A stretch of 64,000 nucleotides of DNA from Streptomyces sp. MUM 203J. Lineage in GTDB: Bacteria > Actinomycetota > Actinomycetes > Streptomycetales > Streptomycetaceae. Below are positions 8,564-18,252 of the stretch, in pieces (the first letter of the stretch is position 1; each line of letters begins with the position of its first letter). Below the pieces are notes generated by a model that had not been told where the DNA came from, did no database searches, and saw only the letters and a program-made list of their open reading frames with translations. The translations under genes were made by a program, and so were the position numbers. The DNA lies in the NCBI RefSeq assembly GCF_022414595.1, contig NZ_JADWYO010000001.1:124001-188000 (forward strand). Direction: 5' to 3'.

Positions 8564-9994
8564 ATGCGCCGTTCCAAAATCGTCTGCACACTGGGCCCCG
8601 CCGTCGACTCCTACGAGCAGCTGAAAGCGCTCATCGAGGCCGGCATGAACGTGGCCCGTTTCAACATGAGCCACGGCACCCACGCTGAGCACGAGGAGCG
8701 GTACCACCGTCTCCGCCAGGCGGCCGAGGACACCGGCCGCGCCGTGGGCGTGCTGGCCGACCTCCAGGGGCCGAAGATCCGTCTGGAGACCTTCGCCGAG
8801 GGTCCGGTCGAGCTGGTCCGCGGTGACGAGTTCACCATCACCATCGAGGACGTCCCCGGCGACAAGTCGGTCTGCGGCACCACCTACAAGGGGCTCCCGG
8901 GCGACGTCGCCAAGGGCGACCAGATCCTGATCAACGACGGCAACGTCGAGCTGAAGGTCCTGGAGGTCGACGGCCCCCGGGTACGGACGATCGTCATCGA
9001 GGGCGGTGTCGTCTCCGACCACAAGGGCATCAACCTGCCGGGCGCGGCGGTCAACGTCCCGGCCCTGTCCGAGAAGGACGTCGAGGACCTGCGGTTCGCG
9101 CTGCGCATGGGCTGCGACATGGTCGCGCTGTCCTTCGTGCGGAACGCCGACGACGTCAAGGACGTGCACCGCGTCATGGACGAGGTGGGCCGCCGGGTGC
9201 CGGTCATCGCCAAGGTGGAGAAGCCGCAGGCGGTCGCCAACATGCAGGACGTCGTGATGGCGTTCGACGGTGTGATGGTGGCCCGCGGCGACCTGGCCGT
9301 CGAGTACCCCCTCGAGAAGGTCCCGATGGTGCAGAAGCGGCTGATCGAGATGTGCCGCCGCAATGCCAAGCCGGTGATCGTCGCGACCCAGATGATGGAG
9401 TCGATGATCACCAACTCCCGCCCCACCCGCGCCGAGGCCTCCGACGTCGCCAACGCCATCCTGGACGGCGCGGACGCGGTCATGCTGTCGGCAGAGTCCT
9501 CGGTCGGCGCCTACCCGATCGAGACCGTCCGGACGATGTCGAAGATCGTGTCGGCGGCCGAGGAGGAACTGCTCGCCAAGGGCCTCCAGCCACTGGTCCC
9601 CGGCAAGAAGCCGCGCACCCAGGGCGGTTCGGTGGCCCGCGCGGCCTGCGAGATCGCGGACTTCCTCTCCGGCAAGGCGCTCATCGCCTTCACCAAGTCC
9701 GGCGACACCGCCCGCCGTCTCTCCCGCTACCGCGCCGAGCAGCCGATCCTGGCCTTCACCACCGAGGTCGAGACCCGGAACCAGCTCACCCTGAGCTGGG
9801 GCGTCGAGTCCTTCGTCGTCCCGCACGTCGACAACACGGACGCGATGGTCGACCTGGTCGACGCCGAGCTGCTGAAGCTGCAGCGCTACAACGCCGGCGA
9901 CGTCATGATCGTCACCGCGGGCTCCCCGCCCGGCGTCCCCGGCACCACGAACATGGTCCGCGTCCACCACCTGGGCGGCGGCGCCCGGGACTGA
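8564..9994 (+). CDS. pyk: Pyruvate kinase
   Basis: This 476-residue glycolytic enzyme converts phosphoenolpyruvate and ADP to pyruvate and ATP. The N terminus MRRSKIVCTLGPA is followed by the NMSHG active-site strand, a B domain (about 70-170), the signature IAKVEKPQAV with catalytic Lys, the metal-site region VMVARGDLAVE and ATQMMESM. A C-terminal regulatory domain ends in VTAGSPPGVPGTTNMVRVH. It probably corresponds to Pyk2 of S. coelicolor by position. A strong hairpin follows the stop. Confidence 0.97.
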   Translation: MRRSKIVCTLGPAVDSYEQLKALIEAGMNVARFNMSHGTHAEHEERYHRLRQAAEDTGRAVGVLADLQGPKIRLETFAEGPVELVRGDEFTITIEDVPGDKSVCGTTYKGLPGDVAKGDQILINDGNVELKVLEVDGPRVRTIVIEGGVVSDHKGINLPGAAVNVPALSEKDVEDLRFALRMGCDMVALSFVRNADDVKDVHRVMDEVGRRVPVIAKVEKPQAVANMQDVVMAFDGVMVARGDLAVEYPLEKVPMVQKRLIEMCRRNAKPVIVATQMMESMITNSRPTRAEASDVANAILDGADAVMLSAESSVGAYPIETVRTMSKIVSAAEEELLAKGLQPLVPGKKPRTQGGSVARAACEIADFLSGKALIAFTKSGDTARRLSRYRAEQPILAFTTEVETRNQLTLSWGVESFVVPHVDNTDAMVDLVDAELLKLQRYNAGDVMIVTAGSPPGVPGTTNMVRVHHLGGGARD

Positions 9995-10022
9995 CGCCGC
10001 CGCCACGCCGCCGGACGTGACG

Positions 10023-10062
10023 AGGCGGTACCCGCGCCCCGTACGGAGCGCGGGTACCGCCT
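10023..10062. terminator. Terminator hairpin after pyk
   Basis: A perfect 15-bp inverted repeat (10023-10037 with 10048-10062) encloses a 10-base loop. It lies between the pyk stop and the convergent gene ending at 10094, so it can serve both strands. There is no long T-run, as is usual for Streptomyces. Confidence 0.85.
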
Positions 10063-10093
10063 GTTGTCTCCGGCGCTTTCGGGCCGGTGACCG

Positions 10094-11413
10094 TCAGACG
10101 CTCCGGACGAGCTGGTCCAGCTCAAGCAGGTGGTACTCGCCATACCCGAACCGCCCGCCGAGGAACTCGTACCGGGAGTACTGCTCCTCGGTCAGTGGCA
10201 CGGACAGCACCAGCAGAACCCGCAGGAACAGACGGAACCCAAGGTCGGGGTCGACCCGGGTGACGACCTGCTCCACTGCGGCCAGGACCGTCGTGGCGGG
10301 AATGGGTTTCCATGTGGGGCTGACCGCTTTGTCCGTGACCAGCGGCGCCACTTCTCGGACGGCGCTCAGCACCTCCTCCGCCAGATCGGTCGGAACCGGC
10401 AGGACGACAGCCGTATACGTGGGGGCCGCGTCCCGCAGGACCTCTTCGCACACCTCCGCGATCTCTCTCAGCCAGTCCCGTCCGTCGATGCCGAGATGGT
10501 CGATACCGAAACCCCGGTCCGACGCGGCCACCCACAGGGTGGTGATCGCGTCGGTGGAGAGGACGGACTCCAACAGTCTCAGCGTGTCCTCCAGGAGGAC
10601 GGCCGCCTCGGAGCCCGGGGTCCGGTCGGGTGCGTCGGCGCCGACTCCGGCGGCCTTCTGCACGATATCCCGCGCGGTACGACTGTGCCACGCGCCCGCG
10701 AACCGCGCAGCGAGCCGCGACAGCCCGAAGTCCCACGTGGCGTCACGCCGGGCAGTGTCGACCGGCGGCCAGACGACGTTCAGGCCGTCGTAGACCACAG
10801 CCGCCGGGTATCCGAAGCGTTCAGCCAGCCCGAGGAACCGGTCGTACCGCTCCTTCCCTACCCGTACGGAGTATGTCTTCAGCGACCGCACAAAGAGCCG
10901 GAAGCCGAGATCGGCGTCGGCGCGCGTGACGACCTGCTGCAGACCGGTGGCAAGGTCCGGCAGCCCGGCGGCGAGGCCCAGTGTCGGGGCGAGGTCCCGG
11001 ATCTCCGCCACGACCGCATGGCAGAACTCCTCGTCCCGTACTGGCCGCACGGGCGGCGGCACATAGGACTTCCTGTTTCGGCGGAGCCGCTCCGTGGCCA
11101 GCTCCGAGAGCCTCCGCAACCAGGCGCGGATGTCCAGTCCGTGGTCGGCCGGATCGAAACACCGGCCGACCACGGCCAGCCAGACCATGTGGACGACCTC
11201 GTCCGGGAGCGGGGACTCCAGCAGGCGGCGGGCGTCCTCCCCCAGCTCGACGGCTTCCTCACCATCGGACTGGTCCGCCAGGCATGCCACGGCGTCGAGC
11301 GCGTCCGCCAGGTCAGGACGGCGGCCCAGGGAACACAGTCGCTCCGTCAGCCCGGTTAGCCCGAAGTCCTCGCCATAGCCGAGTTCGACGTACGTGGGAT
11401 GACTCTCTGTCAT
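10094..11413 (-). CDS. Putative immunity protein with duplicated domain
   Basis: This 439-residue soluble protein has no signal peptide and no family I can name. It is built from two homologous halves. Residues about 12-207 and 226-426 both carry LLES, a W-rich VWLAxxxR / LWVAxxDRGF block, DIRAWLRRLSELA / DGRDWLREIAEVC, QQVVTRADADLGFRLF / EQVVTRVDPDLGFRLF, and end in RFGY. It starts 10 bp after the stop of the large toxin gene on the same strand. That is the usual place for the immunity gene of a polymorphic toxin, and this is the basis for the call. The ATG at 11413 fits the operon spacing. Function is inferred from context only. Confidence 0.6.
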   Translation of the reverse strand: MTESHPTYVELGYGEDFGLTGLTERLCSLGRRPDLADALDAVACLADQSDGEEAVELGEDARRLLESPLPDEVVHMVWLAVVGRCFDPADHGLDIRAWLRRLSELATERLRRNRKSYVPPPVRPVRDEEFCHAVVAEIRDLAPTLGLAAGLPDLATGLQQVVTRADADLGFRLFVRSLKTYSVRVGKERYDRFLGLAERFGYPAAVVYDGLNVVWPPVDTARRDATWDFGLSRLAARFAGAWHSRTARDIVQKAAGVGADAPDRTPGSEAAVLLEDTLRLLESVLSTDAITTLWVAASDRGFGIDHLGIDGRDWLREIAEVCEEVLRDAAPTYTAVVLPVPTDLAEEVLSAVREVAPLVTDKAVSPTWKPIPATTVLAAVEQVVTRVDPDLGFRLFLRVLLVLSVPLTEEQYSRYEFLGGRFGYGEYHLLELDQLVRSV

Positions 11414-11423
11414 CGCCACTCCA

Positions 11424-14400
11424 CTACTTCGGGTAGGCGGTCTTGACGACATATCCACCACGACCCTGTCCGGTGTGCTTCTTGACCTTCATCAAGATCA
11501 CTACAACCTCATTGCCGGCGTTCGTCATCGTCACACCGTCTGGATGGTATGCCTTGCCCAGAGACGGATACTCGTTCCACTTCCCCGTGATGGTCACCGG
11601 GTACTGCTCTCCGTCCCTGGCCTTGCTCAGCCACTTCTGGAAGCTGGTCCACTTCTTCTGGTCCAGTACCTTCTGGCCGTGCTTGTTGGAGACGTAGAAG
11701 AAGTCCGACACCACCCGGTCCACTGCCTGCTGGGCGATCGCCTCGCTGGTCCAGACCGTGTTGACCTTCCCCTTCTTCTCCGCAAGCTGGAACGCCCTCA
11801 GCGCATCCGGGTTGACGTGCTCCTTCAGGGTGTGGATCTCGTCCGCGTAGTCCCTGAGGTTGGGGAGCTGTTCGTCCCTCAGGTTCAAGCAGTTGTGCAC
11901 CAGTACATCCGCGGCCCGGGAACCCCCGGTGCTCACGTAGAACGTGTGCAGGTCACCAACGGTGAGGTCGTGGACCTGCTGGGGTGCCATGCCCCAGCGG
12001 CCGCGCACCTCGGTCACGTTGTGCAGGCTGCCGTCCGGGCCGAGCAACCGGTCGCCCGGGCGCAGTTCGGAGGCAAGGATCCACCCCCGACCGTCTGCGC
12101 GGATCTTGTGGCCGGGTGTGGTTTCCAAACTGCTGCCGTCGGCCAGACTGATGGTCAACAGCTCGTCGGTGGAGTGCTGGAACGTGTCGGTGACAGGTGC
12201 GGCACGCAGGACACCGGCATCCGGATCGGCGGCCATCACTTGGTCGCCTACCTGGAGCAAGCTGATCGGCCGACGTGTTCCGTCTGCCATGAGCACCCGC
12301 GTACCTGCGGGGAAGCTGTTCCTGGTACATGTGGTGAACATCGCCTCGGCCGCATCAGCTTCGCGCTGGATGGCCACCATGGCTCGGGGGTCCAGCTCCA
12401 GTGCCTTCAGCGCCCGGGCCGCATCAGCGATGCCGATCCCGGTGCGCATAGCGGCGTCGAGGGCGCGGATCCCGTCGGCCGCGGCCTTGAAGGCCTTGGT
12501 GGGGACGAACCAAACGGCGGCCCATGCGCAGCCGGTGAGGCTGCCCGGCTCACCGCCGGGGGCGATCTTCTGGGCGCATTCGATGAAGTCGCCGAGCAGG
12601 ATCTTCACCGGGTCGATGCCCTCGTTGAACTCGAGCATCGAGAGCGTGCGGGTGACCGTGCTGCTCTGGTTCTTGAGCGTCTCGCGTCCGAGGAAGACCG
12701 TGGCCGAGGACGGGCAGCCGTACTGTGCGGCGGGAAAGTCCTGTTCCGTACACAGGTAGAGGTCGACGACAGCGGTGAAGTGGATGACCGCCGTGATCAC
12801 GCAGTCCCCGAAGTGGACGATCGGGTTGCAGTTCTCCTTCTTCACGATGTCGGGCTCACCGACGGTCTCGATGCGGTCGACGACATAGAACACGCTGCCG
12901 ATGCCTGTGGTGGCTCCGGCCTTGATCTGGCTGTTCTTGCCCGCCGTCTCGGCGGCCTCGGCCGCCTTCTGCGCCTCCTCGGCGTACTTGTGTGCGTCCT
13001 TCGCGGCCTTCTCGGCCGCGGTGGCGGCTTCGTCGGCGCGTGTGGCCGCCGCGCGGGCCTCCTTGGCGGCCTGTTCCGCCGTGGCCGCAGCCGTGCGGGC
13101 GGCCTGGGCGTCGAGCGCGGCTCCGTCGGCGGAGGCGCGGGCGGCCTTCGCGTGACCCTCGGCGCGTCCGGCGGCCTTGTCCGCGGCGGCCGCGTCCGCC
13201 GTGGCCTCGCGGCCGTGTTCGATCGTGCGGGCCAGTGACTGCGCGGCCCTGGACGCGGCGGTGGCGGCGTCGGCGGAATAGCCCAGCGCCTCCTTCGCGT
13301 ACGTACGGGCCCGGGCGGCATGGCCTGCCGCGTTCGCGGCGTGCTGGTAGGCGGCCTTCGTGTCGCCCTTGGCGGCCTCAGCGAGCGCCTTGGCGGCAGC
13401 GGCCTCCTCCTGCGCGTTCTTGGCGTGGGCGTCGGCGACGGCCTTCTGCCGGTCGGCGATCGACTTGGACGACTGGCCCGTCAGCACGACCAGGCCCGCG
13501 GCCGAGTCGGTCGTGACGTACGGGGAGCCGAGCTGGATCGCGTCGTTGGCCGGCTTGGCGACCTGCGAGGCGGCGTTCCCGGCGTCCACGGCGGCCAGGG
13601 CGGTGACGTGGGCGTAGCCCGCGGCCTTCGCTGCCGCCGCCTGTGCCCTGGCCGTCTCCTTGTTGGCCGCGTCGGCATGGGACTTGGCGGTCTTCGCCTT
13701 GGCCTCGGCCTCGTCGGCCAGCTTGACGGCGGCCTTCGCCTCCGCGGCGGCGTCCTTCGCGGCCTGGATGGCCTCGGCGGCAGCGCTGGTGGCGGTCTTC
13801 ACCGCGGCGTCGGCCTTCAGCTTCGCCGCCTGGGCGGCGTCGGCGGCGGCGCGGGCGCGCTTGGCGGCAGCCTCGGCGCGGGTGGCCGCAGCGTCCGCGT
13901 CGGTCGCCGCCTTGGTCGCGGCGTTCGCCGCGGTACGAGCCCGGCCTGCCGCCGCCTCGGCGTCCGAGGCGTGCCGGTCGGCCTCGTCGGCGGCGGCCCT
14001 GGCCTCCTTGGCGTTGGCGTCGGACTCGTGGGCCTGGGCGTACGCCTCCTTCGCGTCCGCGCGGGCCCGTGCAGCGTTCGCCTTCTGCTCGGCGTCCCAC
14101 GCGTCGTCGCGCAGGTCGCGAGCCTTTTCGCGGGCAGCCTTGGCGGCGTTCTTCTTCTCTACGGCGGTCGCCTCGGCGGATTCGGCCTTCGCCTTGGCGT
14201 CCTTCGCCTTCGTCGCCTCGGCCTCGGCGGTCGTCCGGTGCCGCGCCGCCTCGGCCTTCCTGGCGTCGGCGTTCGCCTTCTCCTTCAGCGCCGTTTTCTC
14301 CTCGGCCTCAGCCGCCAGCCGCTTCGCGCGGGCCTCGGCAGCGGCCGCCTTGGCGTCCGCCTCCGCCTTCATGGCCTGGGCGAGCTTGGCCTCCGCCGTC

Positions 14401-16403
14401 TCCTTGTCCTTCTTGGCGTTGTCCCGGTGCGTCTTCGCCGCGTCAGCCGCCGCCTTGGCCTGGAGTTCGGCCGCGCGAGCCGCCTCCTTGCGGAACTCCG
14501 CCTTCGACTGAGCGGCCTGGGCCAGAGCGCGCTGCATGATGGTCGCGCTGTCCCCGGCGGACGCGCGGGTGGCGGCCTCGGCGGTCTCGCCGGCCTTCAC
14601 CATCGCCTCCAGCGCGGCAGCAGCGCCCCTGGTGACCTGCGCCTTCTGTTGCCCCACCAACAGACCGCGGCCGCGCGGCGCGCCGTTGGCGTCCGCGATG
14701 CCGTAGGCGGTCCGCTCCACGCTGGCGCTGGTGTCGGCGGCCGTCTTCGCGTACTTGGCCGTCTTCTTGAGGGCGGCGAGCTGGGCCTTCGCCGCCGCCT
14801 GCGCCTCCGGGATGCCCTTCTTCGCCTTGGCGAACTGCCCCTTGTCCGGGTAGCTGAGGGAGTCGGTGCCCTTGTGGCCGGTCGGCTTGACCCGGAACCG
14901 CTGGGACGAGGCGCTCTTGCACGACCATTGCCGCGCGTCGTAGCCGTTGTCGAACTTCGGCAGTTCCAGGCACTTACCCGTGCCGACGCTCTTCAGAGGC
15001 GTGGTCGCACGGACGTTGAACGACCACGTCTGCGCCGGGCTCTGGTTGCAGGACCAGATCTGGATCTTCCTGCCGTTGTCGGCCTTACCGCCCGACACGT
15101 CCAGGCACTTGTACGAGTTGTAGTTCCGCAGATGCAGACCCCGGTCATCGGCTTCGATCAGCCACTTCTGGGCCGCCGTGCCGTTGCACTTGTAGATCTG
15201 GACCGGGGTGCCGTTCTTCTTGCCGCCGCCCTGGACGTCCAGGCACTTGCCCTTCGCACCCGGCACCTCGATGACCACAGGTGAGTCACCGATCCACCCG
15301 ACTCCGCCCGGGGACCAGTAGTCCTGCCACCGGGCCAGGTGATCGGCTACCCACGAGTGGCCCAGCAACGCTCCCAGAGCCTCCGCTCCGTCGGCGAGGG
15401 AGTCGGTGGCGAAATCGTTCATATCCAGGAGCTGGTTGCGCTGCTTGGCCTGGGAGGCGATCTCCTGCTGCCACTCCGCGGCCGCGGTGTCGGAGATCGT
15501 CCGCAGCACCCTGTTCGGATCGACGGGGTCGCGCCACGCGCAGGACGCGAACCTCGTCTTCATGTCCTCGACCGCGATGCGGAACTCCGCCGACCCGGGT
15601 TCGGGGGCGGTACGCGGGAACCCGCCGGACGCGAGGAAGATGCGGGCGTTGTCCGCACCGGTGGGCTCCAAAGACCAGTCCGTCATGTGCTCGAAGGCAC
15701 TGTGCTCGGCGAGTTGACGATCCCACTCGGGAAGGCGCGGATCCGGGTCCTTGCCGTACAGCGGGGCGCCGAGGTCCTTGACGGCCTTGACCGTCGTCTC
15801 ATCGGCCCTGGGAGTGGGGTCCTCGTAGAAGTCGGACTCGTTCTTCCAGTACCAGTCGGCGATCCACTTGGACAGCCCGGTCTGGCCGTGGAAGTCGTCC
15901 TTGCCGTCGTGCCAGCTTCCGGGCGGCGAGTGGAATTCGTTGTCTCCGAAGCCGCCGGGAGTCTCCAGCCCCTTGAGCGGCTTCTCCCATACGGCCTGGA
16001 GCGCGCGAATGGCCTCCAGCTTCCTGGTCGCCGCCTCCCGGTCCTTGTCGAAGGCCTCGGCGAGCGGCGTCTTCTCCCAGTGCTGCCGGTCGGCCAGCTC
16101 GTGCAGTTTGTCCTGCGGCTGGTTCAAGCCGTCCTGCGCGATACCGGCCATGGCCGACCCGCCCAGCCGCAGCACGTCGGCCATCAGACACTGGTCCTGG
16201 CGCAGCTGCTCCGCGGCAGTGTCCTCGAACCAGTCGTCGCCGTCGCTCACCGGCGCCATGCGCGGGGAGGCCTCCCGGCTCAGCAGGTCAGGCTGAACGG
16301 CCAGGCCACCGAAGACAGCCACGACGGCTACGGAGGCGACGAACGAGGTGAGAGGGGTGGATCTGCGTTGTCTGTTCTTGAACAGCCCTGGTCTGGGGCG
16401 CAA
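11424..16403 (-). CDS. Polymorphic toxin: ricin lectin, coiled-coil stalk, Hint, RNase A-like tip
   Basis: This is a 1659-residue exported modular toxin. Residues 18-36 are hydrophobic after a basic N terminus (signal peptide or anchor). A unique region with several Trp follows. About 376-508 is a ricin-B lectin with [16 protein letters not shown] and KCLEL motifs and QxW-like repeats. About 525-1165 is an almost pure Ala/Lys/Glu/Asp coiled-coil stalk. About 1359-1505 is a pretoxin Hint domain ([18 protein letters not shown] to VLVHNC), expected to cleave itself and release the tip. The last 154 residues resemble bacterial RNase A-like CDI toxins: HTLKEHV with H1524/H1529, a [10 protein letters not shown] helix and a terminal [11 protein letters not shown] with T1655/Y1657. 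The start is a TTG with AAGGGA seven bases upstream; the nearby ATG is out of frame. The tip-coding DNA is about 60% GC. Confidence 0.82.
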   Translation of the reverse strand: MRPRPGLFKNRQRRSTPLTSFVASVAVVAVFGGLAVQPDLLSREASPRMAPVSDGDDWFEDTAAEQLRQDQCLMADVLRLGGSAMAGIAQDGLNQPQDKLHELADRQHWEKTPLAEAFDKDREAATRKLEAIRALQAVWEKPLKGLETPGGFGDNEFHSPPGSWHDGKDDFHGQTGLSKWIADWYWKNESDFYEDPTPRADETTVKAVKDLGAPLYGKDPDPRLPEWDRQLAEHSAFEHMTDWSLEPTGADNARIFLASGGFPRTAPEPGSAEFRIAVEDMKTRFASCAWRDPVDPNRVLRTISDTAAAEWQQEIASQAKQRNQLLDMNDFATDSLADGAEALGALLGHSWVADHLARWQDYWSPGGVGWIGDSPVVIEVPGAKGKCLDVQGGGKKNGTPVQIYKCNGTAAQKWLIEADDRGLHLRNYNSYKCLDVSGGKADNGRKIQIWSCNQSPAQTWSFNVRATTPLKSVGTGKCLELPKFDNGYDARQWSCKSASSQRFRVKPTGHKGTDSLSYPDKGQFAKAKKGIPEAQAAAKAQLAALKKTAKYAKTAADTSASVERTAYGIADANGAPRGRGLLVGQQKAQVTRGAAAALEAMVKAGETAEAATRASAGDSATIMQRALAQAAQSKAEFRKEAARAAELQAKAAADAAKTHRDNAKKDKETAEAKLAQAMKAEADAKAAAAEARAKRLAAEAEEKTALKEKANADARKAEAARHRTTAEAEATKAKDAKAKAESAEATAVEKKNAAKAAREKARDLRDDAWDAEQKANAARARADAKEAYAQAHESDANAKEARAAADEADRHASDAEAAAGRARTAANAATKAATDADAAATRAEAAAKRARAAADAAQAAKLKADAAVKTATSAAAEAIQAAKDAAAEAKAAVKLADEAEAKAKTAKSHADAANKETARAQAAAAKAAGYAHVTALAAVDAGNAASQVAKPANDAIQLGSPYVTTDSAAGLVVLTGQSSKSIADRQKAVADAHAKNAQEEAAAAKALAEAAKGDTKAAYQHAANAAGHAARARTYAKEALGYSADAATAASRAAQSLARTIEHGREATADAAAADKAAGRAEGHAKAARASADGAALDAQAARTAAATAEQAAKEARAAATRADEAATAAEKAAKDAHKYAEEAQKAAEAAETAGKNSQIKAGATTGIGSVFYVVDRIETVGEPDIVKKENCNPIVHFGDCVITAVIHFTAVVDLYLCTEQDFPAAQYGCPSSATVFLGRETLKNQSSTVTRTLSMLEFNEGIDPVKILLGDFIECAQKIAPGGEPGSLTGCAWAAVWFVPTKAFKAAADGIRALDAAMRTGIGIADAARALKALELDPRAMVAIQREADAAEAMFTTCTRNSFPAGTRVLMADGTRRPISLLQVGDQVMAADPDAGVLRAAPVTDTFQHSTDELLTISLADGSSLETTPGHKIRADGRGWILASELRPGDRLLGPDGSLHNVTEVRGRWGMAPQQVHDLTVGDLHTFYVSTGGSRAADVLVHNCLNLRDEQLPNLRDYADEIHTLKEHVNPDALRAFQLAEKKGKVNTVWTSEAIAQQAVDRVVSDFFYVSNKHGQKVLDQKKWTSFQKWLSKARDGEQYPVTITGKWNEYPSLGKAYHPDGVTMTNAGNEVVVILMKVKKHTGQGRGGYVVKTAYPK

Positions 16404-16942
16404 GAGGGTGTCCCTTCATGGAAACAAGGGCAGGCGGGGGTACCCGAATGAAGAGAAGTGAACGCGCAGCTACGCCCGCGTCATGCCGCTGTCCTGCCAA
16501 GGGCGCGGCGACGGCACGCGGTGGCCCCCTGCGGAGACGGCATACAAGGTGAGCCGATACGGCATGGTGATCTTCCCTCCCCGTGGCGGCACTGTTCCCC
16601 CGGCCGCCGGCTGAGGTGCGCGCGCCTTGGCAGAGTGGTCAGCTCCACTGCACGCACACAGCGATCACCATAGGCACAAGCCATCGCCCCGGATCAAGGG
16701 GATTCCCCCTCTCAACACCGCCCAGCACGCTGTCACTTCCCGTGCGGACCAGGACGCGGTCACGGGGGGGCGCGGTAGCCGAGGCCGACGCGACCGTCCC
16801 TACGTCGATCGACAACGCCATCGTGGCCAACGGCGTCGCGACGTACGCGATTACGTCATGACCCTCGGCTGTGTGCACCCCGGTCTGGCGGGTGTGCCGA
16901 CCCCGGGACGTCCCACCTGCCGGCGCGCGGCCGGTGCGGTCA
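16404..16942. other. Gene-free interval upstream of toxin gene
   Basis: No convincing gene is visible on either strand; the short open frames here overlap each other and show no family features. The interval must hold the promoter of the toxin/immunity operon and the 3' end region of the DUF397 gene. I could not pick out a clear -35/-10 pair. Confidence 0.5.
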
Positions 16943-17230
16943 TCACGGGCGCCTCGCCTTGAGCGCCGCGACGAACGGCGCCCAAGCGCGGGCGGAGACG
17001 GTGACGATGGGCCCGTCGGGCACCTTGGAGTCCCGGACGGGGACGACGCCGGGGAGGTCGTCGGCTACCTCGACGCAGTCGCCGCCTGACCCGTTGCTGT
17101 AGCTGCTCTTGCGCCAGAAGGCGGCGTCCACGAAGTCTTCTGCCACTTCGACGCAGTTGCCGCCCGACCCATTGCTGTAGCTGCTCTTGCGCCAGAAGGC
17201 GGCGCTCAAGTCAATCCGGTTGCTTACCAT
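16943..17230 (-). CDS. DUF397 protein with duplicated N-terminal unit
   Basis: This 95-residue protein of the actinobacterial DUF397 family contains the family core (FWRKSSYSNGSGGxCVEVA, then VPVRDSKVPDGPIVTVSARAWAPFVAAL). Unusually the FWRKSSYSNGSGG...CVEVA unit occurs twice, 26 residues apart. Its start overlaps the end of the upstream XRE gene by 20 bp. In Streptomyces such DUF397 proteins are encoded beside WhiJ-type HTH regulators and are thought to work with them in developmental control. That role is inferred from the family and the gene arrangement. Confidence 0.88.
   Translation of the reverse strand: MVSNRIDLSAAFWRKSSYSNGSGGNCVEVAEDFVDAAFWRKSSYSNGSGGDCVEVADDLPGVVPVRDSKVPDGPIVTVSARAWAPFVAALKARRP
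17071..17204 (-). repeat. 56-bp direct repeat inside the DUF397 gene
   Basis: Bases 17071-17126 and 17149-17204 are identical at 53 of 56 positions, with a 78-bp period (26 codons). This is a recent in-frame duplication that doubles the N-terminal DUF397 motif. Confidence 0.95.
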
Positions 17231-18071
17231 TTCGATAGTCCTCAGCCGCTGATTCGAGCATGGCCAGGGACGCCTCTGGCGGCAGCGCGGCGGCCCTGAG
17301 CAGATCGTACGACTTCTGATACGCCGCCACGAGCCCCGGATCGTCCACGGTGTGGCCGGTGTGCAGCGACTCCGTGTACACCAGTGGCGGCGCGTCCGCG
17401 AAGGTCATGATCATCGCAGTGCCGAGCATGAACGGGTGGGCCCCAGAGTCCCACGGCAGCACCTGCGAGAAGATCCTCCGCCTTCGCACCAGTGCGGCGA
17501 TCCGGTCCAATTGCTCGGCCATCTGAGCAGGAGCCAGGATCGGCTGCCGTAGCAACGACTCGTGCAGGACAGCCCAGTACTGCGGCGTGTTGTGGTCATC
17601 CTCGAAGAGGCGGGCCCGTGCCAGTCGGCCGTTGACCTTGGCGGCGGTCTCCTCGTCGGCCTCCAGCGGATGCGTCGCGCGCACCACGGCACGTGCGTAC
17701 GCCTCGGTCTGCAAGAGCCCCGGCACTGCGGTGGGGCACCACTCCTCGATGGTCAGCGCGTGCTTCTCCACCTCCAGTACCCGCTCGAAGTACTCGGCAT
17801 GGCCGTTCCGTCGCGCCTTCCGTACGTCGTCGCAGCCGCGCTCGAAACAGCCGTCCGTCTTGAGGATCCGGTCAGCGTGGCGGGCCAGCTCCACCGGCAT
17901 GCTGCGCTGGCCGCGCTCGATCTCGCTCAGGAGCGTCACCCCGTAGAAGCTGCCCTCCACGAGTTCGGCCATGGTCAGGCCCGCCTTCTCCCGCTGGTGC
18001 CTCAGCTCCTTGCCGTAGAAGCACGGAACGTTCCGCGACCCGTCGATGTCCTTCCGCTTCCCCTGCCCCAT
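17211..18071 (-). CDS. WhiJ/Scr1-type XRE regulator with DUF5753
   Basis: This 286-residue regulator has an XRE HTH (about 17-75: YGKELRHQREKAGLTMAELVEG, LLSEIERGQRSMP) and a C-terminal DUF5753 domain (about 100-280: EWCPTAVPGLLQTEAYARAV, RLARARLFEDD, QLDRIAALVRRRRIFSQVLPW, YTESLHTGHTVDD). It is translationally coupled to the DUF397 gene. This two-gene layout is known for whiJ and its neighbour and for toxin-antitoxin-like Scr1 systems. I chose the ATG at 18071 (MGQGKRKD) over a start 12 codons upstream, whose extra residues look non-conserved. Confidence 0.88.
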   Translation of the reverse strand: MGQGKRKDIDGSRNVPCFYGKELRHQREKAGLTMAELVEGSFYGVTLLSEIERGQRSMPVELARHADRILKTDGCFERGCDDVRKARRNGHAEYFERVLEVEKHALTIEEWCPTAVPGLLQTEAYARAVVRATHPLEADEETAAKVNGRLARARLFEDDHNTPQYWAVLHESLLRQPILAPAQMAEQLDRIAALVRRRRIFSQVLPWDSGAHPFMLGTAMIMTFADAPPLVYTESLHTGHTVDDPGLVAAYQKSYDLLRAAALPPEASLAMLESAAEDYRNGKQPD

Positions 18072-18252
18072 GGGTGACCGCCCTTCACACCTCGCGCTGA
18101 AGCCCAAACCCGCTTCAGGCTAAGCCCGTTCGACGCCGCTGCGTGACGCGTTCATCACACCACGCGCAGAAGGGTGAATCCACTCATTCCGCATGGCTGT
18201 GGGCCGCGCTCCCGCTGGGCGGGGGCACGGCCCACAGTGCGCCGGGGTGTTG

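Noticed and set aside
16288..16500. ATG at 16419 as start of the toxin gene
   Set aside because: It is out of frame with the toxin. The in-frame TTG at 16403 with AAGGGA upstream leads directly into the signal segment.
16639..16878. 79-codon minus-strand frame upstream of the toxin gene
   Set aside because: No ribosome-binding site, no family features, and it overlaps equally open plus-strand frames.
10094..18071. Prophage or integrative element carrying the toxin block
   Set aside because: No integrase, transposase, tRNA-linked direct repeats or phage genes were seen at the borders, so only an accessory insertion can be claimed.
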